Positions 1 through 10,259 of a stretch of 64,000 nt of DNA are shown here, in pieces (position 1 is the first letter of the stretch; every line of letters begins with the position of its first letter). The DNA is from Gammaproteobacteria bacterium (ex Lamellibrachia satsuma) (lineage in GTDB: Bacteria > Pseudomonadota > Gammaproteobacteria > Chromatiales > Chromatiaceae). The DNA is taken from assembly GCA_019623805.1 (NCBI GenBank), contig CP053680.1:2582001-2646000 (forward strand). Reading direction: 5' to 3'. Below the pieces are notes generated by a model. The model saw only the letters and a program-made list of their open reading frames with translations. It was not told where the DNA came from and searched no databases. A program made the translations under genes and the position numbers.

Positions 1-162
1 AAGGGAACGGTTTTTTTGGAAAAATCGTCAAAAATAAAACTGAAGCGTAACTGGGCTCCAGCTCAACCAAGGGCCGCACAGCATTCCAGAACCCAGCATC
101 TTCGCTCTTAATGTGTATTGGTCTGGCTGGGATTGACTGCAAACGTTTCAAAACGGCATAAC

Positions 163-774
163 TTACAGCCGTTTTTCTTTGCTCCGAGACAGTCCCAGCA
201 GTCCAGCAGTAAAGAGCAGCCAGGTTATGGGCTCTGGTATCTGGGTCAATTGCACTGCTGTTAGAACCACATCCTCGTTGAAAGGCACATAATGGCTGTG
301 GGCAATATTCACCTCATCCAGAATCAGGCCCAGCAGGTTGCTGGCGGCAAACAAGGTGGGGGTGTTGGTGGTTGGAAAAAATTTGTCCTGTGCCACCAGA
401 ACGCCACCCAGATAGCCGTTGACCCAGATGCCCTCAACCGGAGTCAGGCCGATGATTCGGTTCAGGCCGGTGACTGAATCGAAAGTGAAATCCCCGCCGT
501 CGTCCCGGATGAATCCGATCCATTGCCCATACGCATCATCGATCGAATCCTCAATGCCGATATTTCCACCACCCACATCAACAAACCGTGGACTGCCACT
601 GATGCCGCCCCCAACCTGAGTGAAGTCGAATTCGGCCTCTGAAAGCACTGTTCCCATACCGAAGGTGGAGCCAGACGTAAATCCGTCTAAGCTGATCATG
701 GCTGTATGGCCCAGCGTCGGAACCAACAGCATCACGGTGACAAAAAACAGTCTGATATTCTTTGTAATCTTCAT
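163..774 (-). CDS. PEP-CTERM sorting-domain protein, secreted
   Basis: The 203-residue product starts with a signal peptide (about residues 1-25, ending GHTA). It ends with a PEP-CTERM tripartite tail: a Pro-Glu-Pro motif near residue 179 (QIPEPITW), a short hydrophobic helix and a basic end (SRSKEKRL). In known systems such tails are recognised by an exosortase and the protein goes to the outer surface, often in biofilm or exopolysaccharide settings. The middle is rich in Gly and Asp and looks like a beta-sandwich, but I recognise no catalytic motif. No exosortase is in the window, so the partner must be elsewhere. The ATG has a good ribosome site (GAGGGAGA) just upstream. The sorting tail is clear; the function is unknown. 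Confidence 0.8.
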   Translation of the reverse strand: MKITKNIRLFFVTVMLLVPTLGHTAMISLDGFTSGSTFGMGTVLSEAEFDFTQVGGGISGSPRFVDVGGGNIGIEDSIDDAYGQWIGFIRDDGGDFTFDSVTGLNRIIGLTPVEGIWVNGYLGGVLVAQDKFFPTTNTPTLFAASNLLGLILDEVNIAHSHYVPFNEDVVLTAVQLTQIPEPITWLLFTAGLLGLSRSKEKRL

Positions 775-1038
775 CTGTCGTCTCCCTCTACATCAAAGCA
801 GCCTACTATGTTGAGTTTAGTTGAAATGGCCAAATCTAGTGGGTATAGGGAGAAAAATTTCCCCATTTAAAGTGCTGAACTCCAGCCCATCTCGTATGTT
901 GCCTCGTAATTCGTCTCAAAAAGTCTTCCGCTATTGGCACTGAAGAAAGCTTCCCAGTTTCTCAACTCAAGTTTTTGTCACAGAACCGTTATATAGATCC
1001 AGTAGTATCCGCTGCTTTCATCAAGGTAACAAAAGACA

Positions 1039-2352
1039 ATGCCGAGCAGTAAAAGTAGTCACGGAATGTGGGTGGTATTTGGAGCGCTGTTAATACAGAT
1101 TTCTCTCGGCGCGATCTATGCATGGTCAGTATTCGCAAAACCGTTGCAGATTTCAGGTTGGTCGACATCCGATACCCAGTGGCCGTTCACAGTAGGGCTG
1201 GTGGCCTTTGCGCTGGTGATGGTTTATGCGGGACGTAAGCTCTATGTATTCGGTCCCCGCAAGCTGACAGCTGCCGGCGGCATCATGCTGGGTGCCGGTT
1301 ATCTGCTTGCCGGTGCTATGGGCGGAGAGAGTTTCTGGCCGACCCTGATTGGTGTCGGGCTTCTGGGTGGTGCGGGCATCGGACTCGGCTATGTGGTGCC
1401 TATTGCGGTTGGTATGCAGTGGTTTCCGGACAAGAAGGGCCTTATCACCGGCGTTGCAGTAGCCGGTTTCGGTCTTGGAGCCATGATCTGGGTAAAGCTG
1501 GCGGGTACTTGGGGTGGTCTGATTGCTGACTATGGCATTGGTGCCACCTTTATGATCTATGGCGGGCTATTCATGGTATTGGTACTGATCGGCAGCCTGT
1601 GGATGAGCTTCCCACCAGAATTCGTACCGCCGAAGCCGGATCAGAAAGGCAGTAAATTTGATTTTCGCAGTGAGGAGATGATCAGATCCACCCACTACTG
1701 GTCGATATTCTCCACCTTTTCCATCGGTGCAACCGCAGGTCTGATGTGTATCGGACTGATGAAGCAGTTTCCGAGTCAGGCTCTTGCCGCATCCGGTATG
1801 GCTGAAACGCTGGCCGATGCGACTGCCGGTACTGCAATGGTGGTGTTCGCCATCTTCAATGCGCTAGGACGAATCGGCTGGGGCAAGATCAGTGACACCA
1901 TCGGCCATGCAGTCAACTGTGATCATCGGGGGCGTAAGACCTCGCTGATCATTATGGCCGCCAGCCAGGGGGTGTTCGTTATCGCATTTCCCTATGTGGC
2001 TGGATTCGAATACTCGCTCTATCTGTTCGCGGCACTCATAGGTTTCAATTTTGGCGGCAACTTCGCGCTGTTTCCCGCCATCACCACAGACACGTTCGGA
2101 CATAAGTTCTTCGGCCAGAACTATGGCTATGTGTTTCTTGCCTATGGTTTGGGTGGTACCGTCGGTCCAATGCTCGGTGGTTACCTGGGAGACATGAACA
2201 ACTACCTGCTCGCTTTCATTATCACCGGCGTCTTGAGTCTCATCGCAGCAGTTATCATCTCCACGGTTAAGATTCCTACGAAACGTCAGGAGGAGGATGT
2301 CACCACCAAGGCGCAGGTGAGTGGTACGATCCGTACGGTAACGGCGGATTAG
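1039..2352 (+). CDS. OFA-family MFS transporter (oxalate/formate antiporter-like)
   Basis: The 437-residue integral membrane protein has about 12 hydrophobic segments. The opening resembles the OFA family of the major facilitator superfamily (GALLIQISLGAIYAWSVF, then a GxGxGxGYV-type repeat near residues 110-120). Relatives exchange oxalate/formate or take up monocarboxylates; the substrate cannot be read from sequence. The central loop (about residues 190-215) is charged and cytoplasmic, as expected between the two six-helix halves. The gene stands alone, with about 260 bases of upstream DNA and an AAGG ribosome site before the ATG. A G/C-rich inverted repeat follows the stop (about 2369-2398) but lacks a T-run. 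Confidence 0.85.
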   Translation: MPSSKSSHGMWVVFGALLIQISLGAIYAWSVFAKPLQISGWSTSDTQWPFTVGLVAFALVMVYAGRKLYVFGPRKLTAAGGIMLGAGYLLAGAMGGESFWPTLIGVGLLGGAGIGLGYVVPIAVGMQWFPDKKGLITGVAVAGFGLGAMIWVKLAGTWGGLIADYGIGATFMIYGGLFMVLVLIGSLWMSFPPEFVPPKPDQKGSKFDFRSEEMIRSTHYWSIFSTFSIGATAGLMCIGLMKQFPSQALAASGMAETLADATAGTAMVVFAIFNALGRIGWGKISDTIGHAVNCDHRGRKTSLIIMAASQGVFVIAFPYVAGFEYSLYLFAALIGFNFGGNFALFPAITTDTFGHKFFGQNYGYVFLAYGLGGTVGPMLGGYLGDMNNYLLAFIITGVLSLIAAVIISTVKIPTKRQEEDVTTKAQVSGTIRTVTAD

Positions 2353-2553
2353 CGCTTGATTTTGTCGCTCCCTCCTATCCATCCGAGAGGGGAGGGAGAG
2401 ATGGACGCTGTCCCCTCGTATTCACTTATTCTCCACGAGGAACATCAGTAAACAGCCAGGAACAGACGCCAGGTATCTTCTTGCGAGAAGCGTGTTACAT
2501 TTGATGGTGCGAATCAAAGACAATGATTGAGTTGTAATCAAAGGATATAATCA

Positions 2554-3000
2554 ATGAAACGGGACATCAGTTTCTGGTTAGTGCAATGGCCGGGCTGGCT
2601 CTTGCTCTTCTACCTCATTTACGCCCAGGCGATTCCCGCATTTGACTACGATCTCGGAGTCGCCATGGGCACACAGGAGTCGGCCGAACAGATTTCGGAG
2701 GTTGGCGTTGCCTTTTGGTACGGCTTCGCTTTTGGTGATCTCGTAACCTATATCCCTCTTCTTGCGGTGGGTCTGGTTGGGCATTGGTTAGGACGGACAT
2801 GGGGCCGTGTGATTCTTGGCGCCGCGCTTGGGATTACGGTCTACTGGCCGGTTGTCTCCTTAAGCGCAGTTGTTGCTGCGCGTGATGCAGTGGGCTGGAA
2901 TCTTGCAAGCGAGACGCCCTATTGGATTGTATTGCCGCTAATCACAGTTTGGGGTGCATGGGGGTTGTGGCGCATGACCCTCTTTAGATTACATGGATGA
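2554..3000 (+). CDS. Small four-helix membrane protein of unknown function
   Basis: The 148-residue protein has about four hydrophobic stretches (near residues 10-27, 50-75, 82-108 and 125-142) separated by short loops, and no recognised catalytic motif. The start is supported by an AAAGGA sequence about 8 bases upstream. Its last 12 bases overlap the end of the convergent response-regulator gene on the other strand. I do not recognise the family. Confidence 0.6.
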   Translation: MKRDISFWLVQWPGWLLLFYLIYAQAIPAFDYDLGVAMGTQESAEQISEVGVAFWYGFAFGDLVTYIPLLAVGLVGHWLGRTWGRVILGAALGITVYWPVVSLSAVVAARDAVGWNLASETPYWIVLPLITVWGAWGLWRMTLFRLHG

Positions 3001-4098
3001 AAAATGCGCCAGACGGTCGATGGTGGTACGCAGTTGTTGATTGAGTTGGAGGCCTTGCTCTAAGTTCAGCTGCGATTTATCCACGCCAAGCTGCACAATA
3101 TCCATGATCTTTCTTTCCTGATCTTCGGTAAGTCCGTAAGTGAAAAATGCAGTTTCAATATCCTGCACTACATCATCCATGACCTGCATGCCCGACTGTT
3201 GCTGTTTTTTGTGTAGACTCTCGATTTCCAATAGTGTTTGATTCGAGTCGGCCACAACACTGGCAAGCCCTGTCTGGATGGCCAATGCTTTAGCGCGAGC
3301 CTCAGCACCTTCCAGCAGAATGGCCATATGATCACGCAGCCTGCCGCATCGGTCATCATCATCCGGCATATTTTTAATAAGTTGTGAGACAGCGCCAAAA
3401 TTCAGGATCAATCTGCTGCCGCTTTCCAGAATTCGCGTCTCTCCCGTGAGTCTTGACAGGAGTTCCTGCTCCAGCGGTGGTATAGACTTACTACTGCTAG
3501 CATAGACAGACTTTTCGGAATTGTTGATCTGCACACTGCTTTCCAGTCCATAGCTGGCGGTGGCTTCCACGACCAGTCTTGCCAGGGTTTTACTATTGTC
3601 AGCCGAAAAACTACGCCGCATAAAATCAATGATCACACCCTGTTCGCCGCTGTTAGAGATAGCGGTCATTGCCGTCTGCATGGCCGATGAGCTTTCTTCC
3701 GCTGATGCCTCACGGTCAGCTCTGTTGTTAATGGCCAGCTTGACCTTCTGTGCCAACATCTCCGGCTGAACTGGTTTGATAAGGTAGTCGCTGCCGCCCG
3801 CATCGTAACCGGCCAGTTTTTCTTCGGTTGTATCGTGGGATGATACGAAAATCACGTCTATATCCCGCGTGGGCTCGGCTTCTTTCAAACGACGGCAGGT
3901 CTCATATCCATTCATTCCCGGCATCTCCACATCCATCAAGATGACGTTAGGGCGAGGATCTCTGTCCGCTATCTGCAGCGCCTTTTCACCACTGGTGGCT
4001 GCCAGCACCGCATAATCTGTTGAGAAGCTTTCCATCACAAAGTGGATGTCGTCCGCTGAATCGTCAACGATAAGAATGCGTTTTTTCTCGGTATTCAT
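2989..4098 (-). CDS. Response regulator with unassigned C-terminal output domain
   Basis: Residues 1-125 form a CheY-like receiver: acidic pocket VDDSADD, phospho-acceptor Asp in LMDVEMPG and the conserved Lys in IKPVQP. Residues about 150-369 contain no helix-turn-helix, GGDEF, EAL or HD-GYP signature. This part has a mixed region and then a helical region with the motif RCGRLRDHMAILLEGAEAR, followed by a coiled-coil-like tail. It is the last gene of a three-gene minus-strand run and lies 15 bases after the hybrid kinase gene, so it is probably the cognate acceptor of that kinase's HPt domain. What the output domain contacts is unknown. Confidence 0.8.
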   Translation of the reverse strand: MNTEKKRILIVDDSADDIHFVMESFSTDYAVLAATSGEKALQIADRDPRPNVILMDVEMPGMNGYETCRRLKEAEPTRDIDVIFVSSHDTTEEKLAGYDAGGSDYLIKPVQPEMLAQKVKLAINNRADREASAEESSSAMQTAMTAISNSGEQGVIIDFMRRSFSADNSKTLARLVVEATASYGLESSVQINNSEKSVYASSSKSIPPLEQELLSRLTGETRILESGSRLILNFGAVSQLIKNMPDDDDRCGRLRDHMAILLEGAEARAKALAIQTGLASVVADSNQTLLEIESLHKKQQQSGMQVMDDVVQDIETAFFTYGLTEDQERKIMDIVQLGVDKSQLNLEQGLQLNQQLRTTIDRLAHFSSM

Positions 4099-4113
4099 TG
4101 CTGTTTTTTCTCT

Positions 4114-7100
4114 TTACACTTGTTGCCAAATACGTCCAATACTTGTTTTAGCAGCATCGATATCGAACTCATTCAATGCTTGCTCTATCTCGCTCAAGGA
4201 CGGGCTGAATTCTGTATCCTTTGCTTTCTGCCGGATCTCTTTCAGCAAGACCCCCGCCTGTCTCAAGTCGTTATCCAGATACCCTTCTAGCTGTTGCAGT
4301 AAGTTCTGTAGTTCATCGGGATCAATGTCGGCGTTGCTCTCAACTGGAGCCGATTCGTCTGCGGGTTCATCCAGTTGAGTTAGTCCGTCGATCACCTGCT
4401 GCAGACTGGTATGCAGATTTTCCAGCTCTTCCAGCGCCTGGGCAGGCTGTTCGTTGCGGCAGTGTTGTTCAACAGAGGCGGCATGTTGATGGACCTGCCT
4501 GGCGCCGATGTTGCCACTGCTGCCTTTAAGGGAGTGAGCTGTATGTGCGGCTTCGGTCAACGCCTCATTGCGGATATTTGCTGTGATACGTTCTACCACG
4601 TCCAGGTTTCTGTCGCGGTAGTTCCCGAGTATTCTTCGGTAAGCGCTCTGATTGCCACCAATACGCTCAAGGGCATCCGCCGTATCTATGCCTGGCAGTT
4701 CCGGTAGTGGCTCACTCTCTGCCAGCTCCTCTTTCTGATCGGTCTGCTGAGGTTTTTCGCTCTGAGCAACCCATTCAGCAATCTCGCTGAACATGGCGTG
4801 AGGATTGATGGGCTTGGTGATGTGTCCGTTCATTCCCGCTTCCAGGCTCTTCTCATGATCACCAGCCAGTGCGTGTGCGGTCATGGCAAGAATTGGTAGA
4901 GCCACGTAATCATTGCCGAGTTCGCGAATTTTCCGGGCTGCGGTGAGACCATCCATGACCGGCATCTGAATATCCATCAGCACCGTATCATAGGAACTCT
5001 CTTGCACGGCAGCGACTGCCTGCGCCCCATTTTCCCGGATGTCGATGTTGAAACCGGCGCTGCTCAGTATCTCGGATGCCACATCCTGATTGACGGGGTT
5101 GTCCTCCACCAACAGGAGTTTGCTGCCGCCAAACCACCAGTCCCGGGCATCTTTGACATGATCTGAACCATGAGTGGCAATAGATTCTCCGTAGAGATCC
5201 AGCAATGTGTCAAAGAGATCTGATTGGCTGATCGGTTTGTTTATCCAGGCATCCACTCCCGGCACCGGCTCCTCGCTTTGATCCAGGGTACGCAACTCCA
5301 CGATGTGTAGTTTGTGCGATCCGGCTTCGGAGCAGATGGCCTGTACCAGTTCGCTGCCCGCCAAGCCAGGCATGGTCGCATCCAGAAGGACGATATCGTA
5401 GGGCTTGTTGTCGGCTGCCGCAGCGCTGGCCTGGGCCACGGCATCACTCCCTGTGTTTGCCTGGTCGACCTCTTCCACATCCCAGGTTTTCAACATGCGT
5501 TCAATGACGTTCCGGGTGCTTACCTGATCGTCTGCCAGCAAAATGCGTTTACGGGACAATGATTCAGGTGGTACGAGACGACAGGTCTCCTGGTCTGATT
5601 CCACGGCAGGCAGATCAAAATGAAAATTGGAGCCGATTTCCGGCGCACTGGCCAGTTCGAGAGAGCCGCCCATGGCCTTTACCAGGGCGTGGCTGATCGC
5701 CAGTCCCAGGCCGGTGCCACCATATTTGCGGGTGTGGGTGCTGTCTGCCTGGGTGAATGCTTTGAATACGCGCTTTTGTTGATCCTCATTCAGGCCGATG
5801 CCGGTGTCGACAACGCCAAAGTAAATCCGCTCCTGTGCATAGGACGCATAAAGGGCCACCTGACCTGCCTCGGTGAATTTGATGGCGTTGTTGGCAAGAT
5901 TGGTCAGGATCTGGCGCAGGCGCGTAGGGTCGCCCTTGATCACACACGGAACCTCCGGAGCTATGGAGCAGATCAATTCAAGACCTTTTTGGTGAGCCGA
6001 TTTGGCCAGCATAGCCGCCGTCTGCTCGATCAGGGCAATCGGGTTGAATGGCAGTGATTCAAGTTCCAGCTTTTTGGATTCCAGCTTGGAAAAATCCAGG
6101 ATGTCATTGATAACAGAGAGCAACAGATCGCTGGAGTGGCTCGCAGTCGTGATATAGCGCCTCTGGGTGTCGCTCAGTTTCGTATTCTCCAGCAGGTGCA
6201 GCATCCCCAATACCCCGTTCATTGGGGTGCGTATCTCATGACTCATGGTGGCGAGAAAATTTGATTTCGCCCGGTTGGCACTCTCGGCGTTCACCTTCTC
6301 GGCCTTCAGTGCTCTGGTGCGTTCGATCACCCTCTCTTCAAGCGCCTCGTTAGATTTGTTGATTGTTTGATTGGCCTGGTGAAGCTGAAGCAGGTTTTGG
6401 TTTAGTTCGTTCTCCTTCCGCTGAAGATTATTTGCCATCTCGCCAAAGGCAGAAAACAGTCGTGAGAATTCCTTGAGATAAGTGTTTCCCTGGTGGACGG
6501 AAAACTCTCCCCGGCCGATCATTTTCGTGTAGGAAAGCAGACCAAGTATGGGGCTTTGTATGATGTGAATAGTCACTATCATGCCCAGTATCACAAGACA
6601 CAAAGCAGCCAGGGCGAACATCATGAAATGGGATTGATTGTCTGCAAAACTGCCGATCATTACCTCCATTTCGTGTGCTTGTCTGGTCTTGGTGTCACGT
6701 AGGAGTGTGTCCATCTTCGTATTCAGATCCCCACGAAATACCTCGATCAACTCTTCCGTTTCCAGTACCTCGGCAGCGGACGGGTCATTGTCATTAAGCG
6801 CTTGAGCATAAAGCAGAGTCGTTACTTTCAGACGCTTACTGCTGCGAGTGACCCCTTTGAGGCTGGAAAGAATGGTTTTGTAGGCATCGGTATTGCTTTT
6901 ATCGTCTTGCTGTACCCTCTCATTAAGGCTTTCTGTCAGAGTATTGGTAACTTTCATGGCCTGGATTATTGGTTCGATAACCTGTGTCAGGGTCACGAGT
7001 TCCCAATCACCCACTTCGACCACTACCATTTCAATGCCGTTCAGCAGATGGTGCATTTTTTGCTTTAGTGGCAGGTTGTTAGAGCCAATTTCGTCCTCAT

Positions 7101-7563
7101 AGGGCGTGGGTGGCTCATGTATCTTCTGCTGTAAATGGGAGATCTGGAGGCTGATGTTTTCCCGCAACTGAGCAAAAGTCTCTTCGTTTTTACTATCTGA
7201 GTATTTGCTCTTGATGAATTGATCCAGGCTGATGGCCAGACGCTCAATTTGGCTGGGTAGTGTGCCGGCTACAGGATCGGAGTCCCGGGACTGCTCAGCC
7301 AATGTACGCAACTGAATGGCAAGCTCCATTGCATGGTCACCGGCGCGTTTGGGCTGGCGTTGATATAGGGAGTATAGATTTTGTGACTGATCCAGCAGGT
7401 TTTGTAATCTGTGCAGTTTGAGCAGTGTGGGCGTATATCGGGTGACCATGCGTGAGAGGAATTCTTCAGCCTGCTCGGAGTGTTGGTGTGCTAAATAGCC
7501 AATACCCAGCATTGTGCTGAATAAACCAAGAGTACCGATTGTGAACAGGAGGCGTAATGACAT
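4114..7563 (-). CDS. TorS/BarA-like hybrid sensor histidine kinase with two receivers and HPt
   Basis: The product has 1149 residues. An N-terminal membrane helix (about 5-25) is followed by a long helical periplasmic region (26-310), a second helix (about 312-335), a HAMP segment and a coiled coil. The dimerisation/phospho-acceptor box ([11 protein letters not shown]) has its His near residue 440, followed by the ATPase domain (N box [18 protein letters not shown]). Receiver 1 spans about 672-790 (ADD...LLDATMPG...NKPI) and receiver 2 about 815-935 (VEDN...[11 protein letters not shown]). The HPt His is near 1010 (HSLKGSSGN). The helical periplasmic region and layout resemble TorS, which senses through a partner periplasmic protein. 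The gene starts 17 bases after a secreted haem-domain-like protein gene and is followed by a response regulator, so the three likely form one pathway. Confidence 0.9.
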   Translation of the reverse strand: MSLRLLFTIGTLGLFSTMLGIGYLAHQHSEQAEEFLSRMVTRYTPTLLKLHRLQNLLDQSQNLYSLYQRQPKRAGDHAMELAIQLRTLAEQSRDSDPVAGTLPSQIERLAISLDQFIKSKYSDSKNEETFAQLRENISLQISHLQQKIHEPPTPYEDEIGSNNLPLKQKMHHLLNGIEMVVVEVGDWELVTLTQVIEPIIQAMKVTNTLTESLNERVQQDDKSNTDAYKTILSSLKGVTRSSKRLKVTTLLYAQALNDNDPSAAEVLETEELIEVFRGDLNTKMDTLLRDTKTRQAHEMEVMIGSFADNQSHFMMFALAALCLVILGMIVTIHIIQSPILGLLSYTKMIGRGEFSVHQGNTYLKEFSRLFSAFGEMANNLQRKENELNQNLLQLHQANQTINKSNEALEERVIERTRALKAEKVNAESANRAKSNFLATMSHEIRTPMNGVLGMLHLLENTKLSDTQRRYITTASHSSDLLLSVINDILDFSKLESKKLELESLPFNPIALIEQTAAMLAKSAHQKGLELICSIAPEVPCVIKGDPTRLRQILTNLANNAIKFTEAGQVALYASYAQERIYFGVVDTGIGLNEDQQKRVFKAFTQADSTHTRKYGGTGLGLAISHALVKAMGGSLELASAPEIGSNFHFDLPAVESDQETCRLVPPESLSRKRILLADDQVSTRNVIERMLKTWDVEEVDQANTGSDAVAQASAAAADNKPYDIVLLDATMPGLAGSELVQAICSEAGSHKLHIVELRTLDQSEEPVPGVDAWINKPISQSDLFDTLLDLYGESIATHGSDHVKDARDWWFGGSKLLLVEDNPVNQDVASEILSSAGFNIDIRENGAQAVAAVQESSYDTVLMDIQMPVMDGLTAARKIRELGNDYVALPILAMTAHALAGDHEKSLEAGMNGHITKPINPHAMFSEIAEWVAQSEKPQQTDQKEELAESEPLPELPGIDTADALERIGGNQSAYRRILGNYRDRNLDVVERITANIRNEALTEAAHTAHSLKGSSGNIGARQVHQHAASVEQHCRNEQPAQALEELENLHTSLQQVIDGLTQLDEPADESAPVESNADIDPDELQNLLQQLEGYLDNDLRQAGVLLKEIRQKAKDTEFSPSLSEIEQALNEFDIDAAKTSIGRIWQQV

Positions 7564-7580
7564 GTGGATTGCCTCTTTGG

Positions 7581-8450
7581 CTACTGCAGCTGGAGAAACA
7601 GTGTCTCTCCGACCTCCCCGCTACCATAGTTGGGTTGTTCGAGGTCAGGGTCTGGATTGCGTCCGGCGATCTCATAACGGGAGATGCCAAACTGTACGGG
7701 TTTATCTTTGCTGATCGCCTGGTCATCCGCATGCCTGCTATCCAGAGTGCGTGCAAACTCAATGGTCCAGAAGCCCTTTTTCCACTCTCCTTTAGCAGCC
7801 ACATCGGCCCTGCTTCCTTCGGGTGTCTGCAGTATCAGACCCCTTACATCATCACCCTCATAATCTATAACGATGCGTTTCTTATAGGCGGATCGACCCG
7901 CATCAGAGCGCCGGGCGAGATGGAATACCTGGCCGCTTTTGGCGACCTGCTGGCTGCTTTTTTTCATGGGGATGGTACTGTAGATCTGGTGTTTGTCATC
8001 GGCACGACCGGCATGATCCGTACGATGAGCCTTCCAATACCAGATATCGGCTTTGTAGGGTGCGTTTGCAGAGAGACTAAGGTCGATTATGCTTTCTTCC
8101 ATGCTCCATTTGATGACGAAAGTATCTTCTCGTTTGGGGCCGGTACGGTAGAGTTCATTTTCTTTGTCCCAAACCAGGTTCTTTTGTACGAGGTTTTCAG
8201 TGGGATCGGGGAATCTTGCCTTCAGGTAGAGGCGCTTTTCGTCATGTACCGCCTGTAGTTCGACGGGGATATCTGCCACTCGGGCATGGGTGGTAATTGT
8301 TGTGGTCTGAGACCAGGCGGGATCGCCGCCTTTCCCATCTATCACTGGGGGTTGTCCCACCTTGGTAGCCAGTAGCGTCTGTTCCGCGTGGGCCGTGGCA
8401 CTTAGAAAAAATATCATCCCAAAAATCAGTTTGATCTGTCCGTGATGCAT
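7581..8450 (-). CDS. Secreted ethylbenzene-dehydrogenase haem-domain-like protein
   Basis: The 289-residue product has a clear signal peptide (residues 1-22, ending ATAHA). The mature part fits the EB_dh/DOMON-like beta-sandwich family, which in ethylbenzene and DMS dehydrogenases binds haem b. It opens with [13 protein letters not shown], the usual start of this fold, and ends with an FGISRYE strand. I cannot confirm the axial haem ligands by eye. No molybdopterin or Fe-S partner subunit is nearby, so it is probably not an enzyme subunit. It is first in a run with a TorS-like kinase and a response regulator (17- and 15-base gaps). A role as periplasmic ligand- or redox-sensing partner of that kinase is inference from context. 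Confidence 0.7.
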   Translation of the reverse strand: MHHGQIKLIFGMIFFLSATAHAEQTLLATKVGQPPVIDGKGGDPAWSQTTTITTHARVADIPVELQAVHDEKRLYLKARFPDPTENLVQKNLVWDKENELYRTGPKREDTFVIKWSMEESIIDLSLSANAPYKADIWYWKAHRTDHAGRADDKHQIYSTIPMKKSSQQVAKSGQVFHLARRSDAGRSAYKKRIVIDYEGDDVRGLILQTPEGSRADVAAKGEWKKGFWTIEFARTLDSRHADDQAISKDKPVQFGISRYEIAGRNPDPDLEQPNYGSGEVGETLFLQLQ

Positions 8451-8617
8451 CCTTTTATCTCCTGCTCATTAGCTCACCAGAGTAGAGCGAAGCGGTGAGT
8501 GGGTTGATCAACACGCTTCTTTCTCTGATATTCAGTCGGCAGGACTATGGAGAACTTGAATGGAACAGCGGAGTCAGGCGCCAAAATCCCAAGGAAAAGG
8601 GGACACTGACATCTACT

Positions 8618-9580
8618 CTAACTTGGCTCAATCGCACTCAAATGTCGCCCCACCGCGATCCAGGAGCCTAACAGGCCCAGTCCGGCGCTGCCGGTAAGCA
8701 ACAGCAGGGTGGTGGTGATATCCAGGGATGAGAGGTCGAAGGCGCTCTGGTAGAGCATCGCCAGTTGCGCCACCGGGCCGCTGATGAGCAGGATGGATAT
8801 GGCGACCAGCAGCCAGGCGATGATGCCGCCGAAGAGACCGTACCAGAGTCCGGTGTAGAGGAAGGGGCGGCGGATGAAGCCGTTGGTGGCGCCGATCAGT
8901 TTTGTGATCTCGATTTCGGCATGCCGGTTCTGGATCTCCAGACGTATCGTGTTGCCGATGATCAGCAACACCGCCAGTCCCAACAGGGTGGCGAGGACAA
9001 GTACCGCTCGCTGGGCGATTTCGGTGATTGCCTGCAGTCGCCGCACCCACTGCAGGTCGAGCTGGACGATATCGGTTTCCGGCAGCAGGCCAAGTTCACG
9101 CACCAGCAGTTGGGCCGTCTCGGGTGTGCTGTATTCGCTCTTTGGCTGGATCACCAGCAGAGCGGGCAGCGGGTTGCTGTCGAGGGCCTCCAGGGCATCC
9201 CCAAAACCGCTCAGGCGGCGAAATTCCGCCATAGCCGATGCCTTGGAGATGACCTGAACCGATTCGATGCGCTGGTGCAAACGGAGTTTTTTGCTCAGTG
9301 CAGTCGCCTGCTTGTCGCTGATCTCCTGCTTCAGGAAAAGGGAGATGCTTGCGCCGCTCTCCCAGCCGCCGCTGACATTTTGCAGATTGTTGAGCAAAAC
9401 GTGCAGGCCGATGGGCAGGGCAAGGGCGATACCAATCACAGCGGCGGTCATCAGGGTACCCAATGGGGCGTTCGTGAGTCGTCCCAGGCTGGCCAAGGCC
9501 ACCTGAAGATGGCGTTGCAGCCATATATCGGGTCGGAACCCGGGGCGGCGGCGCATCGTATTATTGCGACCCTTGCTCAC
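8618..9580 (-). CDS. ftsX: Cell division ABC transporter permease FtsX
   Basis: The 320-residue product has the FtsX layout: a short cytoplasmic N-terminus, one membrane helix (about 40-62), a periplasmic domain of about 110 residues and three C-terminal helices. The family sequence RLEIQNRHAEIEITKLIGAT lies before the last two helices. FtsX works with FtsE to activate periplasmic amidases through EnvC-type partners at the septum. The GTG start overlaps the ftsE stop by four bases (GTGA), showing translational coupling. In many gammaproteobacteria rpoH follows ftsX; here an unrelated signalling operon follows. Confidence 0.95.
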   Translation of the reverse strand: MSKGRNNTMRRRPGFRPDIWLQRHLQVALASLGRLTNAPLGTLMTAAVIGIALALPIGLHVLLNNLQNVSGGWESGASISLFLKQEISDKQATALSKKLRLHQRIESVQVISKASAMAEFRRLSGFGDALEALDSNPLPALLVIQPKSEYSTPETAQLLVRELGLLPETDIVQLDLQWVRRLQAITEIAQRAVLVLATLLGLAVLLIIGNTIRLEIQNRHAEIEITKLIGATNGFIRRPFLYTGLWYGLFGGIIAWLLVAISILLISGPVAQLAMLYQSAFDLSSLDITTTLLLLTGSAGLGLLGSWIAVGRHLSAIEPS

Positions 9581-10248
9581 TGCGTCTCCCCGGTGTCCTG
9601 CACCAGCTGTCCGTTGCTCAGGGTGAGAATCCGCTTGTCCATGCGGGAGATCAGATCGAGATCATGGGTGGCGATGAGCAGGGTGACGCCGACCTGGTTG
9701 AACCATCCGAACAGTTCCATGATCTCCTGGGAGAGTTTCGGGTCGAGATTGCCGGTGGGTTCGTCCGCCAGTACCAGTGGGGGTTTGCTCACTACCGCGC
9801 GGGCGATGCCGACCCGCTGCTGTTCACCGCCGGAGAGGGTGATCGGCGCGGCCTTCTCTTTGTTCAGCAGCCCGACCTTGTCCAGTGCTGCATGCACACG
9901 GCGGGAGATCTCCTTGTATCCCATGCCCGAAACCACAAGCGGCAGTGCCACGTTGTCGAAGACGGTGCGGTCATTCAGCAGCCGGTGGTCCTGGAAGATC
10001 ATCCCCACTTCGCGCCGATGGTAGGGAATCTGACTATTCTTCAGGCGGGTGAGATTGCGGTCGTTGACGTGCACCTGGCCTCCGCTGGAACGTTCCAGCA
10101 GGCCAATCAGTTTAAGCAGCGTACTCTTGCCTGCGCCTGAGTGGCCCGTGAGGAAGACCATCTCTCCCGGTCCGATACGAAAACTGACGCCAGCCAGGCC
10201 GGTATGCCCGCCGGGGTAGCGTTTGCTGACGTTATCGAAGTGAATCAT
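9577..10248 (-). CDS. ftsE: Cell division ATP-binding protein FtsE
   Basis: The 223-residue ABC ATPase has Walker A GHSGAGKST (about residues 36-44), the signature LSGGEQQR, Walker B LVLADEPTGNLD and the switch His in ATHD. Length and sequence match FtsE, the ATPase of the FtsEX divisome complex at the cytoplasmic face of the membrane. It lies between ftsY (11-base gap) and ftsX (4-base overlap), the conserved proteobacterial order. Confidence 0.96.
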   Translation of the reverse strand: MIHFDNVSKRYPGGHTGLAGVSFRIGPGEMVFLTGHSGAGKSTLLKLIGLLERSSGGQVHVNDRNLTRLKNSQIPYHRREVGMIFQDHRLLNDRTVFDNVALPLVVSGMGYKEISRRVHAALDKVGLLNKEKAAPITLSGGEQQRVGIARAVVSKPPLVLADEPTGNLDPKLSQEIMELFGWFNQVGVTLLIATHDLDLISRMDKRILTLSNGQLVQDTGETQ

Positions 10249-10259
10249 CGATCCAGGCC

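Noticed and set aside
7581..8450. Haem-domain-like protein considered as gamma subunit of a molybdenum enzyme
   Set aside because: No molybdopterin or iron-sulfur subunit gene lies on either side; the neighbours are signalling genes.
8765..10024. Long open frame (419 codons) opposite ftsX/ftsE
   Set aside because: It is an antisense shadow of the well-conserved ftsE and ftsX genes, with low-complexity composition and no family features.
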